Shown one piece after another: positions 52,612-61,029 of a stretch of DNA of 64,000 nt. The DNA is taken from positions 62,001 to 126,000 of the forward strand of contig JAJEHL010000017.1 in assembly GCA_022823725.1 (NCBI GenBank), in the 5' to 3' direction. The first letter of the stretch is position 1. Every line of letters starts with the position of its first letter. Origin of the DNA: Candidatus Latescibacterota bacterium. Its GTDB lineage: Bacteria > Latescibacterota > UBA2968. Made by a program: the position numbers and the translations under genes. Below the pieces are notes generated by a model, which saw only the letters and a list, made by a program, of their open reading frames with translations, ran no database searches and had not been told where the DNA came from.

Positions 52612-52691
52612 GTTCACGATATTGGATATGATGAACAGAAGCGTTCGCTATTGCAAAACCTCTCGCAGTATCACAGATCGGTAAGGGTCCC

Positions 52692-54314
52692 ATGCAAGGT
52701 GTACCAATCAATATTGATAACCTGATCCACGCCAGATCGGTCGAAGACAACCGCAGAGAGTTCAAAGCGACCTGGAATGACGCCGTAAAGGAATCGGTAG
52801 TTCGGAGCGTGTGTGCATTTGCGAATGACTTGCTCAATCTAAACGGCGGGTACATCATCCTGGGTATCGACACAGATGAACAGGGCCGCCCCATATTGCC
52901 CCCGCGCGGTCTCGGTCATCTCGATCTCGATCATATCCAAAGAGAGATATACGGACAGTGTAATCGCATTGATCCCATGTACCAGCCACTCGTATTCCCC
53001 GAGGCATACCGCGGTGAAACGATACTGATTATTTGGGCACCCGGCGGCGATAATCGGCCCTATCAAGCTCCGAAACGCGGACGCAGTGGCGAACGAGAAT
53101 ACTACGTGCGACAAGGCTCCAGCACTGTTGAGGCGAGAGGTGAAATACGCACCCAACTCATAGAGCAAACGGCACGGATACCGTTCGACGACCGGCGCAG
53201 CCTGATCGCCAAAGTCGAGGACATATCTCCTACGCTGGTTCGCCGATTTCTTTCGGATGTACGAAGCGATTTGATACAGACCGGAACAAATGTCGCAGAT
53301 AGCGACCTGTATCAGCGGATGCGAATCGTCGTCCGCCTCAATGACCACTACGCGCCGCGCAACGCAGCCATCCTGTTCTTCAACGAGACCCCGGATAGTT
53401 TCTTTGACGGTGCGCGAATTGAGATTGTGCAGTTCGGTGACGATGCGGGAGGCGATTTAATTGAAGAGAGAACAATTATCGGACCGCTCAACGAACAGAT
53501 CAAACTCACTTTAGACCACCTCAATTCACTCACAGACGTTATGCTAAAAAAACGACCGCGAGAGGCCGAAGTAGATCGCGCGGTCACATACCCCTACGAG
53601 GCGATGGAGGAAGCGGTCGTCAACGCCGTATATCATCGTTCTTATGACAACCTGCGCGAACCCACGAAGATATATCTATACCCGGATCGCATGGAGATAA
53701 TCAGTTATCCGGGACCGCTTCAAGGCATTGAGGCACATCATCTCGTTCGGGATGGTATTGTACCCCCTGTACCTGCGCGAAATCGACGAATAGGTGAGTT
53801 TTTGAAAGAATTGAGACTGGCCGAAGGCCGGGGAACAGGACTGCCCAAAATTCGTCGTCGGATGGCAGAAAATGGGTCTCCAGAACCGCTATTCGACTAC
53901 GATGAAGGGCGGACGTATTTTCGCGTTATCCTGCCTGCTCATCCGCGTTACAAGGTTATTCATGCGTTGAGAGAAAGCGCGTTGCTGTGGTCAACAGGCG
54001 AGCGTGACGCGGCACTTTCACATTTGAAAAGAGCCTTTGATACCCAGCCGAGTTCGGGCGCATTGGCAAGCCATCTCATAGACTATCTGATAACGATGGA
54101 TGACCTCGCAACAGCGGAACGCGTTTTTACGCAGTTTGATTCTCAGTCCGTAAAGGCCGAAACCGCCCAGCCATACCTGGTGTATGCGGCAGCGTTACTC
54201 GACAGAAACCACCCCCAAAAAGCACGTCAAATTTTAGATATGATGCCGTCATCCGACGCATCAGAAAACACACCTGAAACAGCAAGACTCCGGAAGCGGT
54301 TGGACGAGTTTTGA
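52692..54314 (+). CDS. AlbA_2/Schlafen-like ATP-binding protein with helical-repeat C terminus
   Basis: A 540-residue protein. AlbA_2 domain: EDNRREFKATWNDAV, GGYIILGIDTDEQG and YYVRQGSSTVEAR. The middle has HATPase_c_4-like ALVNAV-type MEEAVVNAVYHRSYDN, SYPGPLQGI and GRGTGLPKIRRRMAENG. After ~440 the sequence becomes helical and resembles TPR (AALSHLKRAFDTQPSSGALASHL, VYAAALLDRNHPQKARQILDMM). It differs from the AlbA_2 protein at 23308, which ends in a winged helix. The function of these orphan proteins is unknown. TAAGGG precedes the ATG. Confidence 0.8.
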   Translation: MQGVPINIDNLIHARSVEDNRREFKATWNDAVKESVVRSVCAFANDLLNLNGGYIILGIDTDEQGRPILPPRGLGHLDLDHIQREIYGQCNRIDPMYQPLVFPEAYRGETILIIWAPGGDNRPYQAPKRGRSGEREYYVRQGSSTVEARGEIRTQLIEQTARIPFDDRRSLIAKVEDISPTLVRRFLSDVRSDLIQTGTNVADSDLYQRMRIVVRLNDHYAPRNAAILFFNETPDSFFDGARIEIVQFGDDAGGDLIEERTIIGPLNEQIKLTLDHLNSLTDVMLKKRPREAEVDRAVTYPYEAMEEAVVNAVYHRSYDNLREPTKIYLYPDRMEIISYPGPLQGIEAHHLVRDGIVPPVPARNRRIGEFLKELRLAEGRGTGLPKIRRRMAENGSPEPLFDYDEGRTYFRVILPAHPRYKVIHALRESALLWSTGERDAALSHLKRAFDTQPSSGALASHLIDYLITMDDLATAERVFTQFDSQSVKAETAQPYLVYAAALLDRNHPQKARQILDMMPSSDASENTPETARLRKRLDEF

Positions 54315-54342
54315 TTTTGCAATAACTTCCGAGCAACTACCT

Positions 54343-55836
54343 CTACAAATCGATAGTCCGGGGTTTTGGCTGGCTTTTGCGCCCGTGCAAATACGCATCG
54401 TTTTCCGAGGGCCATCGCAGGCGATATTGCTTGCTGCGCTGGCGTTTGTATCCGGCATTGTAATAATTGCTCGTCGCCATCCAACTGAGCAAATCCGCAA
54501 ACATCTCGCCTTTCACATCGGCGTATTCAGACTGATCCCAAACATTCCACAACTCTCCGGGATCGCGGCTCAAGTCATACAACTCGCCTTCTGATTGCCC
54601 GATATAATACACCATCTTATGGGTCTGCGACCGCATCATAATCTGATAGTTATCCTCGCAAAAAACGTATTTCCGAGGCACGGGCGTCTCCCCATTCAAA
54701 TACGGCATCAAAGAGCGACCCTCCAGATAGGTCGGAACAGCTATTCCCGCAGCCTCTAAAATCGTAGGACCCAGATCCATAAGCGAAACCAGATCGCGCG
54801 TTTCGCCGGGCTGGTCAACAGATTGCGGCGTGCGAATCATCAGCGGAATATGCACAATCGGATCGTACATCAACCACTTATACGCCAACCCGTGATCGCC
54901 CAGCATCTCGCCGTGATCGGAACAAAAAATCAACAAACTATTCTCCAACCACCCCCGCGCTTGCAGGGCATCCATAATCTCGCCCAGCTTTTCATCAACC
55001 GTCGAAATATTCCCATAATAATGCCGCTTCATCTGTGCAAGTTCATCATCTGTGCGCCCGCGCAAATCGATCTGCGACTCGTGATCAGTCGTCGCATGCA
55101 TATCCAGATGCGCCGCATGTTGCGGTGGCTTCTCCTCCAACTCCCCATCGCGCTTCACACACGGCGGCATTTCCCGATCGCGATACAGATCCAGATGTCG
55201 CGGCAAGGGATCCCAGGGTTCGTGAGGGCCCGTAAATCCAACCTGGAGAAACAACGGATTATCGCCCCGGTGATTATGAATCCAGTTCAACGCGGAATTA
55301 CCGATAAACACATCGCTGTGAAATCGCTCCTCCTCGTGCCACACAACCCCCTGACATTTGTTGAGCCATTCGGAATCGAACTTATTGCGATCATTGGGCC
55401 GCTTCACATTGTGAAACGTCATGTACCTGCCCCAATCGTCATCTGCCCCGCCACCGTCCAGTGCCTTATTCGTGGGATTTTCCACAATAACGCGCTCGTG
55501 AAATCCACCCGGAACATCGCGCGGTGTCAAGTGCATCTTGCCAATATTCACGCAATAGTAACCCGCATCCGATAAATCCTGCACCCAGTTCCGGTGATTC
55601 GCCCAGTGATCAAAACTATAAACACCCGTCGTATGCGGGTACATACCCGTAAAAATCGCCGCTCGCGATGCCACGCAGGTCGCCCCGGGACAATACGCCT
55701 GCCGAAACGACACACTCTCGCGCGCGAGCCGATCCAGCGTGGGCGTCACCATATAATCATATCCCCAGGCGTGAATGGTATCAAAACGCTGCTGATCGGT
55801 AATCACAAAAATAATATGGGGCCTGCTCTCAAACAT
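54343..55836 (-). CDS. Sulfatase (type I)
   Basis: A 497-residue sulfatase. Metal-site FVITDQQRFDTIHAWG, modification motif C54-V-A-S-R58 (variant of CxPSR, with Ala for Pro), LIFCSDHGEMLGDHGLAYK, and C-terminal GELYDLSRDPGELWNVWD are visible. No signal peptide. Following 9 bp downstream of the next sulfatase gene on the same strand, so the two are cotranscribed. GAGGAGGT precedes the ATG. C terminus ends in a basic tail rich in Lys/Arg and Tyr. Substrate unknown. Confidence 0.86.
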   Translation of the reverse strand: MFESRPHIIFVITDQQRFDTIHAWGYDYMVTPTLDRLARESVSFRQAYCPGATCVASRAAIFTGMYPHTTGVYSFDHWANHRNWVQDLSDAGYYCVNIGKMHLTPRDVPGGFHERVIVENPTNKALDGGGADDDWGRYMTFHNVKRPNDRNKFDSEWLNKCQGVVWHEEERFHSDVFIGNSALNWIHNHRGDNPLFLQVGFTGPHEPWDPLPRHLDLYRDREMPPCVKRDGELEEKPPQHAAHLDMHATTDHESQIDLRGRTDDELAQMKRHYYGNISTVDEKLGEIMDALQARGWLENSLLIFCSDHGEMLGDHGLAYKWLMYDPIVHIPLMIRTPQSVDQPGETRDLVSLMDLGPTILEAAGIAVPTYLEGRSLMPYLNGETPVPRKYVFCEDNYQIMMRSQTHKMVYYIGQSEGELYDLSRDPGELWNVWDQSEYADVKGEMFADLLSWMATSNYYNAGYKRQRSKQYRLRWPSENDAYLHGRKSQPKPRTIDL

Positions 55837-55845
55837 CGTACCTCC

Positions 55846-57243
55846 TCATGTCCCCAGCGCAAAATGCGCCCCTGACAAAACCTGTGACGAAGCCACGCGA
55901 TCGAGAATCCGCAGGCGCAGCTGATTCTCAACCTCGGCCATCTCGGGCAAACCCGCGAGATTATTCACCTCATCGGGATCTTCTTGCACATCGAAAAGCA
56001 AATAGGGCTGCCCCTCGCGATTCAGCACAATTTTCCATTCGCGGTTCAACAACATAATTTCCCCGCCGTATTCCGATATCGCTTCTGTGCGGTGTTCTCG
56101 CGTCGGATCTTCCAGAACGGGACAGGCCGATTTGGCAAACTGTCTGAAATTCAGTTCACCACCTGCAAGCTCGACCAGCGTCGGTCCCACATCAAACCAC
56201 TCAATCGGACTGTCACACACAGAACCAGCGACATCACCACTCGCCGTCTCGGGCGTGCGAATCAACAGAGGAACCCGCACCGCGCCATTTAAGAGATTGC
56301 TCTTATAAATAAAACCGTAATCGCCATTCATCTCACCGTGATCCGACATCAGCACAACGACCGTATTATCCATCTCGCCGCGCTTTTCAATCGCATCGAA
56401 AATCTCGCCAATCTGATCGTCAATCAACGTGACATTGCCTGCGTAATTTGCGCGCAACAATTTCTCTTCCCCCGGTTCAAACGGTATTTTTTGCTTGGCA
56501 TCTAACAAACCCTGCGGACGCTCGCGGTCATCATCTATCGGGACAACCGGATCGGGCATATCTTCCGGGTTATACCGGCTATAATGGGGTTCTGGCGTAT
56601 CCCACGGTTCGTGCGGCCCTCCAAAACTCACCCAGCAAAACCAGGGCTGATCGCGGTCATATCCCGCCAAATACTTCTTCGCCTGCTGCCCCACATACAC
56701 ATCCGCATAATCTTCAAAAGGCAGTGTCGATGGCCGCGTCACCCAGGGCTTATTGCTAAAACGCTCATCGAAATCTGCCTTATATGCTGCCCACAACCCC
56801 TTATCTTCCCACATCGCCGTCATATACGACAAACATCGCGCGCTCGCCCTCGGCCCGCCAATTTCATCCACATCATCAAGCCCATAACTGTTCATCAGAT
56901 GCTCGCGATCCCTCAAGTCACCTCCGTGCGGGTGTAAATGCGTCTTGCCAAACAGACTCGTGCGATACCCCGCATCGCGCACCGCCTGCATCCACGTTGG
57001 ACAATCTGGCGATAACGTGTGGTTCTGATTATCCCACACCCCCGTATTGTGCGGATAGTGCCCGGTAGCCAGACTCAACCGCGTTGGAATACACACCGGC
57101 GAGTTGCTCACACAATTTGAAAACCGCACGCCCTCTGCCGCAATGCGGTCCATATTGGGCGTCTCCAGCCAATCGCTCACACAACTCAGCGCATCCCACC
57201 GCTGCTGATCAGTCATAATCATCAGAATATTCGGTTTGCTCAT
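55846..57243 (-). CDS. Sulfatase (type I) with CxPTR motif
   Basis: A 465-residue sulfatase. Metal-site LMIMTDQQRWDALS, modification motif C51-I-P-T-R55 (Thr where Ser is usual), VLMSDHGEMNGDYGFIYK, and VQEDPDEVNNLAGLPE are visible. It is the upstream member of a tandem pair; the ATG is preceded by AAAAGGA. No signal peptide. The two sulfatases are about 30% alike by eye in the core, so they are divergent, not a recent copy. Confidence 0.85.
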   Translation of the reverse strand: MSKPNILMIMTDQQRWDALSCVSDWLETPNMDRIAAEGVRFSNCVSNSPVCIPTRLSLATGHYPHNTGVWDNQNHTLSPDCPTWMQAVRDAGYRTSLFGKTHLHPHGGDLRDREHLMNSYGLDDVDEIGGPRASARCLSYMTAMWEDKGLWAAYKADFDERFSNKPWVTRPSTLPFEDYADVYVGQQAKKYLAGYDRDQPWFCWVSFGGPHEPWDTPEPHYSRYNPEDMPDPVVPIDDDRERPQGLLDAKQKIPFEPGEEKLLRANYAGNVTLIDDQIGEIFDAIEKRGEMDNTVVVLMSDHGEMNGDYGFIYKSNLLNGAVRVPLLIRTPETASGDVAGSVCDSPIEWFDVGPTLVELAGGELNFRQFAKSACPVLEDPTREHRTEAISEYGGEIMLLNREWKIVLNREGQPYLLFDVQEDPDEVNNLAGLPEMAEVENQLRLRILDRVASSQVLSGAHFALGT

Positions 57244-57321
57244 TCAATGTCCTTTTCGAAAAGGTTAAAATAGGGATCTTTTGCCCAATATAAATGCCCA
57301 TGGTGAAATTCGCAACCGTTC

Positions 57322-57492
57322 TTAAGAATCCGTATCGGCACCTCGATTTGCCTGCTGCAACAGCAAAATAATCTGATCTAACCGCTTCATAAATCCATAG
57401 AGAAAGGCAAAAATCGTACACCACAATCCCACGATAAAAAGCCCACCGGTAATCGCCATCAAAATCAAATCATAGCGCGTAAACTCTGGCAT
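57322..57492 (-). CDS. Small 56-residue membrane protein, unknown
   Basis: An open frame of 56 residues, starting with MPEFTRYDLILM and ending TDS, with one hydrophobic segment (LMAITGGLFIVGLWCTIFAF). GGAGGAGAG is a very strong ribosome-binding site (57493-57501 on the plus strand). The C-terminal half is a charged amphipathic helix (KRLDQIILLLQQANR). It resembles no protein I know. It precedes the sulfatase pair by 78 bp on the same strand and could be cotranscribed. Confidence 0.6.
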   Translation of the reverse strand: MPEFTRYDLILMAITGGLFIVGLWCTIFAFLYGFMKRLDQIILLLQQANRGADTDS

Positions 57493-57559
57493 CTCTCCTC
57501 CTTAAAATAGGGTATGCTGCCACTTGCTATTATAATTCAATTGCCTTATGTTCCCATGA

Positions 57560-57587
57560 TTCCGAGGAACAAACACTGGTCTATAAT
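57560..57587 (+). promoter_or_regulatory. Candidate sigma-70-like promoter for the lipoprotein hydrolase gene
   Basis: A perfect TATAAT (57582-57587) is 16 bp from a weak TTCCGA (57560-57565), 34 bp upstream of the ATG at 57621. The -10 box is convincing, the -35 is not. Confidence 0.45.
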
Positions 57588-57620
57588 AGTCAAAAATAAA
57601 ATTGATCAAAGGATAGTATC

Positions 57621-58397
57621 ATGCGCCAATACCTGTGGATCGCAATATTTTTAATCGGATGCGGCAGCACCACTGCGCCGACACCCACCGAACCCGAACT
57701 CACCGCCCAACACGCGCGTCTGGAACCCGTGCAGTTTCAAACGCCAGACGGCTTTCTGTTATTTGGCACGCTCTTTTCTTCACCCAACCACCCCGCACCT
57801 CGCCCCGCGGTCATCTTGCTCCATCAGTTTAACGAAAACCACTTCCAGTGGGCGGACTTTATTCCCGAACTCGTTGCCGAGCGGGGCTACCTGGCACTCG
57901 CCTTTGACCTGCGCGGACATGGCAGCAGCATCTTTCGCAATGGGCAACCCGTCACAATTCAGAACTTCTCCATTGACGACTACAATCAGATGCCGCTCGA
58001 TGTCGTCGCTGCAATTGCATTTCTCAAAACCCGCCCAGAAGCCGACCCCAATCGTATCGGCGTCATCGGCACAGACATCGGTGCCAACATCGCCTTTGTG
58101 AGCGCAGGTCTGCTCCCCGATATAAAAGCAACCGTATCCGTTTCGCCCAGCTTTCGCGAAAACCAGGCTCAGGAAATTCTCATCGGCACCAATATCCCCG
58201 GTTTTGCGCCGCGCAACATTCTCTACCTCGCAGCTTTTGGCGATGGATATGCCTACACCTCATCCCAAACCATGTCTGAATTGACCCGGGGGGTTACTGC
58301 CGTAGTCGGCTACCAGGGCGCGGGGCGTGGACTCGATTTGCTCGCCCAGGGCAATGCTTGGACAACCGTCCTGGATTGGCTCGACCAAAACCTATAA
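57621..58397 (+). CDS. Alpha/beta-hydrolase-like lipoprotein with Asp in the nucleophile elbow
   Basis: A 258-residue protein. The lipobox FLIGCGS with Cys14 marks it as a lipoprotein. An alpha/beta-hydrolase core is recognisable: VILLHQFNENHFQW, LALAFDLRGHGSS, VIGTDIGANIAFV. The elbow reads G150-T-D152-I-G154, with Asp in place of the usual Ser. An Asp nucleophile is known in epoxide hydrolases and haloalkane dehalogenases, but the surroundings suggest a dienelactone-hydrolase-like ancestor; activity may be lost or changed. The next gene follows after 44 bp. ATG preceded by AAAGGAT. Confidence 0.72.
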   Translation: MRQYLWIAIFLIGCGSTTAPTPTEPELTAQHARLEPVQFQTPDGFLLFGTLFSSPNHPAPRPAVILLHQFNENHFQWADFIPELVAERGYLALAFDLRGHGSSIFRNGQPVTIQNFSIDDYNQMPLDVVAAIAFLKTRPEADPNRIGVIGTDIGANIAFVSAGLLPDIKATVSVSPSFRENQAQEILIGTNIPGFAPRNILYLAAFGDGYAYTSSQTMSELTRGVTAVVGYQGAGRGLDLLAQGNAWTTVLDWLDQNL

Positions 58398-58441
58398 AGC
58401 GATTTATGAAAGCGCGTCATCTCTTCACACGGGAGGCAACC

Positions 58442-59878
58442 ATGCGATTTTCAAGATGGATATCGATCTTACTGATGGGCACGGCATTGTGTGCCTTAGA
58501 CCTGTCGGATATTTATGCACAGCGCGGTGGTGGTCGCGGTGGCGGCGGACGCGGCGGTGGTGGTGGCAGTAGTCGCGGAGATTTGCGCCCTCAGCAACGT
58601 GGACAATTCAACGATTTCCCCTGGGATGCCCAAAAGCTCCTCGAAGCCAACGCACAGATTCTCAGCCAAATGCCAGCACCCATACAGATGTACATACTCG
58701 ATCAGGCAAAAAAATGGGACGATCTGTTTCCCGTTCGCCACCAGCAACTCGAACTCTTTTTTCGCAAAATCCCCAACACCGACCGCCAGGAATTTAACGC
58801 TGTATTCGGCAATATCTTGCGCGAATTTCAGGCACTTCAGGGCGGCGGACAGGGGCGCCGGGGGCAAGGGGCACGCGGCGGCAGAGGTGGACGTGGTGGA
58901 CGAGGACGAGGAGGCCCCAGTCTAAATATCACCGATTTTACACCTGTGCAATACGCCATGCTCGAGCGCGCATTCCAATCTTTTGTCCTATCAGATCAGG
59001 GCTTGCCAAAAGGCGTGGTCATCGTTGCGATCACCGGATCGGACCAGGGAACGCATATCCCCGCCTATCTGACGTACAGAGGGGCATTATTTAACAATAT
59101 CGACTACGGCAAAAATCCGCGCGAATGGATGACCACGGTTCAAACGGCTTCACCCAATGCAATCAAAGGCAAAAATCTGAAAATCCCTTCTATATTTGAA
59201 CACCACAACAAAGCCATCGAGGACAAAACCCATACGCGCACACTGGCTTTCTATCAATCCGGAGAAAAAGAAATCCCCCCCATAGTTAGCAAAACCAAGA
59301 ACTATGGTACCAGATACAGCCCTTCTGCCGTCAACGCACCCAGCCTCGAAAAAATCGCAGGCACCATAGAAGAACAACTCGGCACAGCCATAAAACAGGG
59401 CAAATCGCAGCGATATATCGACCGCATGGTGAAACCCAAGCTGACTCCGGAAGCGCTCAAACTAAAAAAAATCATCAAAGATGAGGCGTTTGGTCGGCTG
59501 GTATCCGGAGTACTAATGGACAGCGAAGAAAGCCGCAAACTCGGCAGCGCATTCATCACCGAGGTCACGCAAAAAGCCATGGATGCCGCACTTCCCGATA
59601 TCGTCTTTATCGAAATGAAAGCCAGCGATATCTCTACCCAGACCATCTCCCAATTTCACGACACAATGAGTGCTATGGCGCGCTATGGCAGCGGCGTAAC
59701 ATTCGCCCTATTCGATCAACCTGCTGGCCAGGCGCTCATTGTCAGTCCCAAAATCATTGGCGGTCAAACCTTCGACGGACAAAGCCTCGAAAACATATCC
59801 GCCACCCTGGCCAAAGCGGGTAGCCTCATTCTCGATGGCGCAGCGGGAACACCTGTTGCAGAGGTGAGAATGCGTTGA
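58442..59878 (+). CDS. Secreted protein with two Arg-Gly-rich tracts, unknown function
   Basis: A 478-residue exported protein. Signal peptide to ~residue 27 (ALDLSDIYAQ). Two RG/GGR tracts occur at 28-46 and 133-159. The remaining ~320 residues have folded, mixed charged segments (VQYAMLERAFQSFVLSDQGLPKGVVIVAITGSDQGTHI, ADVFIEMKA-like DIVFIEMKASDISTQTISQFHD) without a family I can name. ATG preceded by GGGAGG. It is 44 bp after the hydrolase gene and is followed by a strong terminator. Confidence 0.62.
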   Translation: MRFSRWISILLMGTALCALDLSDIYAQRGGGRGGGGRGGGGGSSRGDLRPQQRGQFNDFPWDAQKLLEANAQILSQMPAPIQMYILDQAKKWDDLFPVRHQQLELFFRKIPNTDRQEFNAVFGNILREFQALQGGGQGRRGQGARGGRGGRGGRGRGGPSLNITDFTPVQYAMLERAFQSFVLSDQGLPKGVVIVAITGSDQGTHIPAYLTYRGALFNNIDYGKNPREWMTTVQTASPNAIKGKNLKIPSIFEHHNKAIEDKTHTRTLAFYQSGEKEIPPIVSKTKNYGTRYSPSAVNAPSLEKIAGTIEEQLGTAIKQGKSQRYIDRMVKPKLTPEALKLKKIIKDEAFGRLVSGVLMDSEESRKLGSAFITEVTQKAMDAALPDIVFIEMKASDISTQTISQFHDTMSAMARYGSGVTFALFDQPAGQALIVSPKIIGGQTFDGQSLENISATLAKAGSLILDGAAGTPVAEVRMR

Positions 59879-59902
59879 AAGTATAAGCGATAGCCAATCG
59901 CA

Positions 59903-59934
59903 AGGGCGGACCTGTGGGTTCGCCCTATTTTTTT
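59903..59934 (+). terminator. Intrinsic terminator after the RG-rich protein gene
   Basis: Stem AGGGCGGACC (59903-59912)/GGTTCGCCCT (59917-59926) with a G-U pair and a 4-nt loop is followed by ATTTTTTTT. It ends the lipoprotein hydrolase/RG-rich operon. Confidence 0.85.
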
Positions 59935-59956
59935 GCATAGCCGAACGCGCCTCTCT

Positions 59957-61006
59957 TTACACTGCTACTGCCTGCCTGCGTCTTACCGACTCAACTTCTT
60001 TGAAGCACAGACGCAGCGCATCTGCGGCACTTTCACCAGAAATTGCTCTGCCTACCTCGCCGCTTTCCACAGCATCTACTGCAGCTTGAATCTCGTTGGT
60101 AAATGCCACAACGGGATCGGCATCGCCCAAATCCGGTTCTCGCACCTCACCGTCATCCGTCAACAAGGTCACGGGCATCGTCACAACTGGCTTCCCGCCC
60201 AGAGTCGAAAACTCGTAAAGCACCGTAGCGCGCTCCATATAAACTTCAAATCCGTGTGTAAACGCCCTCCCCTGCTGAGAAATAGCACCCGAAGCACACG
60301 TCACGCACAAATCCGGCTGGCTGTCGTATTGATAACTCGTCGAAATATATTCCACATACCGGTCTCGCACCAGCCTCCCCGAAGACACCACCCGATCTGG
60401 CCGACCGAGCAACACCAGGATATAGTGCGTATCGTGAATATGCAAATCTACGCCCGGTCCCCCGCTCTTTTCCATATTGCCGAAGGCAGTCGTCCAGTTA
60501 GGCTGCGAAATAACGCGCTTAAAATGCGCACCCAGCACATTGCCGTATTCCCCGCCATCGACCACCTGCTTGAGATAGGCAAACTCCGGGAAAAAGGGCA
60601 AAACCTGTGCCACCATCATCAACCTGCCCGTCTCTTCGGAGACCTGCACCATGCGGTCGGCGTCCTCAAGACTCAGCGCAATGGGCTTTTCGACCAGCAC
60701 ATGCTTGCCCGCACGCATCGCATCAATCGCAACCTCACAGTGTTGCGACGTCGGCAAACAAATATCGACCAGATCAATGGAATCGTCTGATAGCAAATCA
60801 TCAATCTTCTCATACGTGTGAATACCCGAAAGATCTTCCACCCTCCCCGGCTCTCCAAAATTGCCGCCCAAACCCCGCCAATCTCCCGCCCGCTTTTTGG
60901 GACTGCGCGTACATATCGCTGCCACGTTACCCCCGCGCACCCTCTGAATCCCCCGGTAATGCGTCATACCCATAAATCCCAATCCAATAATACCTATCGA
61001 AACCAT
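59957..61006 (-). CDS. Gfo/Idh/MocA family oxidoreductase
   Basis: A 349-residue dehydrogenase. Loop IIGLGFMGMTHYRGIQ, the catalytic Lys in LVEKPIALSLED and the H/D pair in LHIHDTHYILVLLG are in place. GGAGGTTTG precedes the ATG. The DAACS symporter gene lies 23 bp upstream on the same strand, so uptake and oxidation of a dicarboxylate-like or sugar-acid substrate might be linked; inference. Confidence 0.85.
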   Translation of the reverse strand: MVSIGIIGLGFMGMTHYRGIQRVRGGNVAAICTRSPKKRAGDWRGLGGNFGEPGRVEDLSGIHTYEKIDDLLSDDSIDLVDICLPTSQHCEVAIDAMRAGKHVLVEKPIALSLEDADRMVQVSEETGRLMMVAQVLPFFPEFAYLKQVVDGGEYGNVLGAHFKRVISQPNWTTAFGNMEKSGGPGVDLHIHDTHYILVLLGRPDRVVSSGRLVRDRYVEYISTSYQYDSQPDLCVTCASGAISQQGRAFTHGFEVYMERATVLYEFSTLGGKPVVTMPVTLLTDDGEVREPDLGDADPVVAFTNEIQAAVDAVESGEVGRAISGESAADALRLCFKEVESVRRRQAVAV

Positions 61007-61029
61007 AACAAACCTCCAATCAGTAAATG

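Noticed and set aside
57209-57424. 71-codon minus frame between sulfatase and small membrane protein
   Set aside because: Overlaps both neighbours in another frame and lacks a ribosome site; the 56-residue frame is preferred.
58530-58920. G-rich tracts as possible regulatory G-quadruplex array
   Set aside because: They code in frame for RG/GGR residues in a gene with signal peptide and RBS; no separate evidence.
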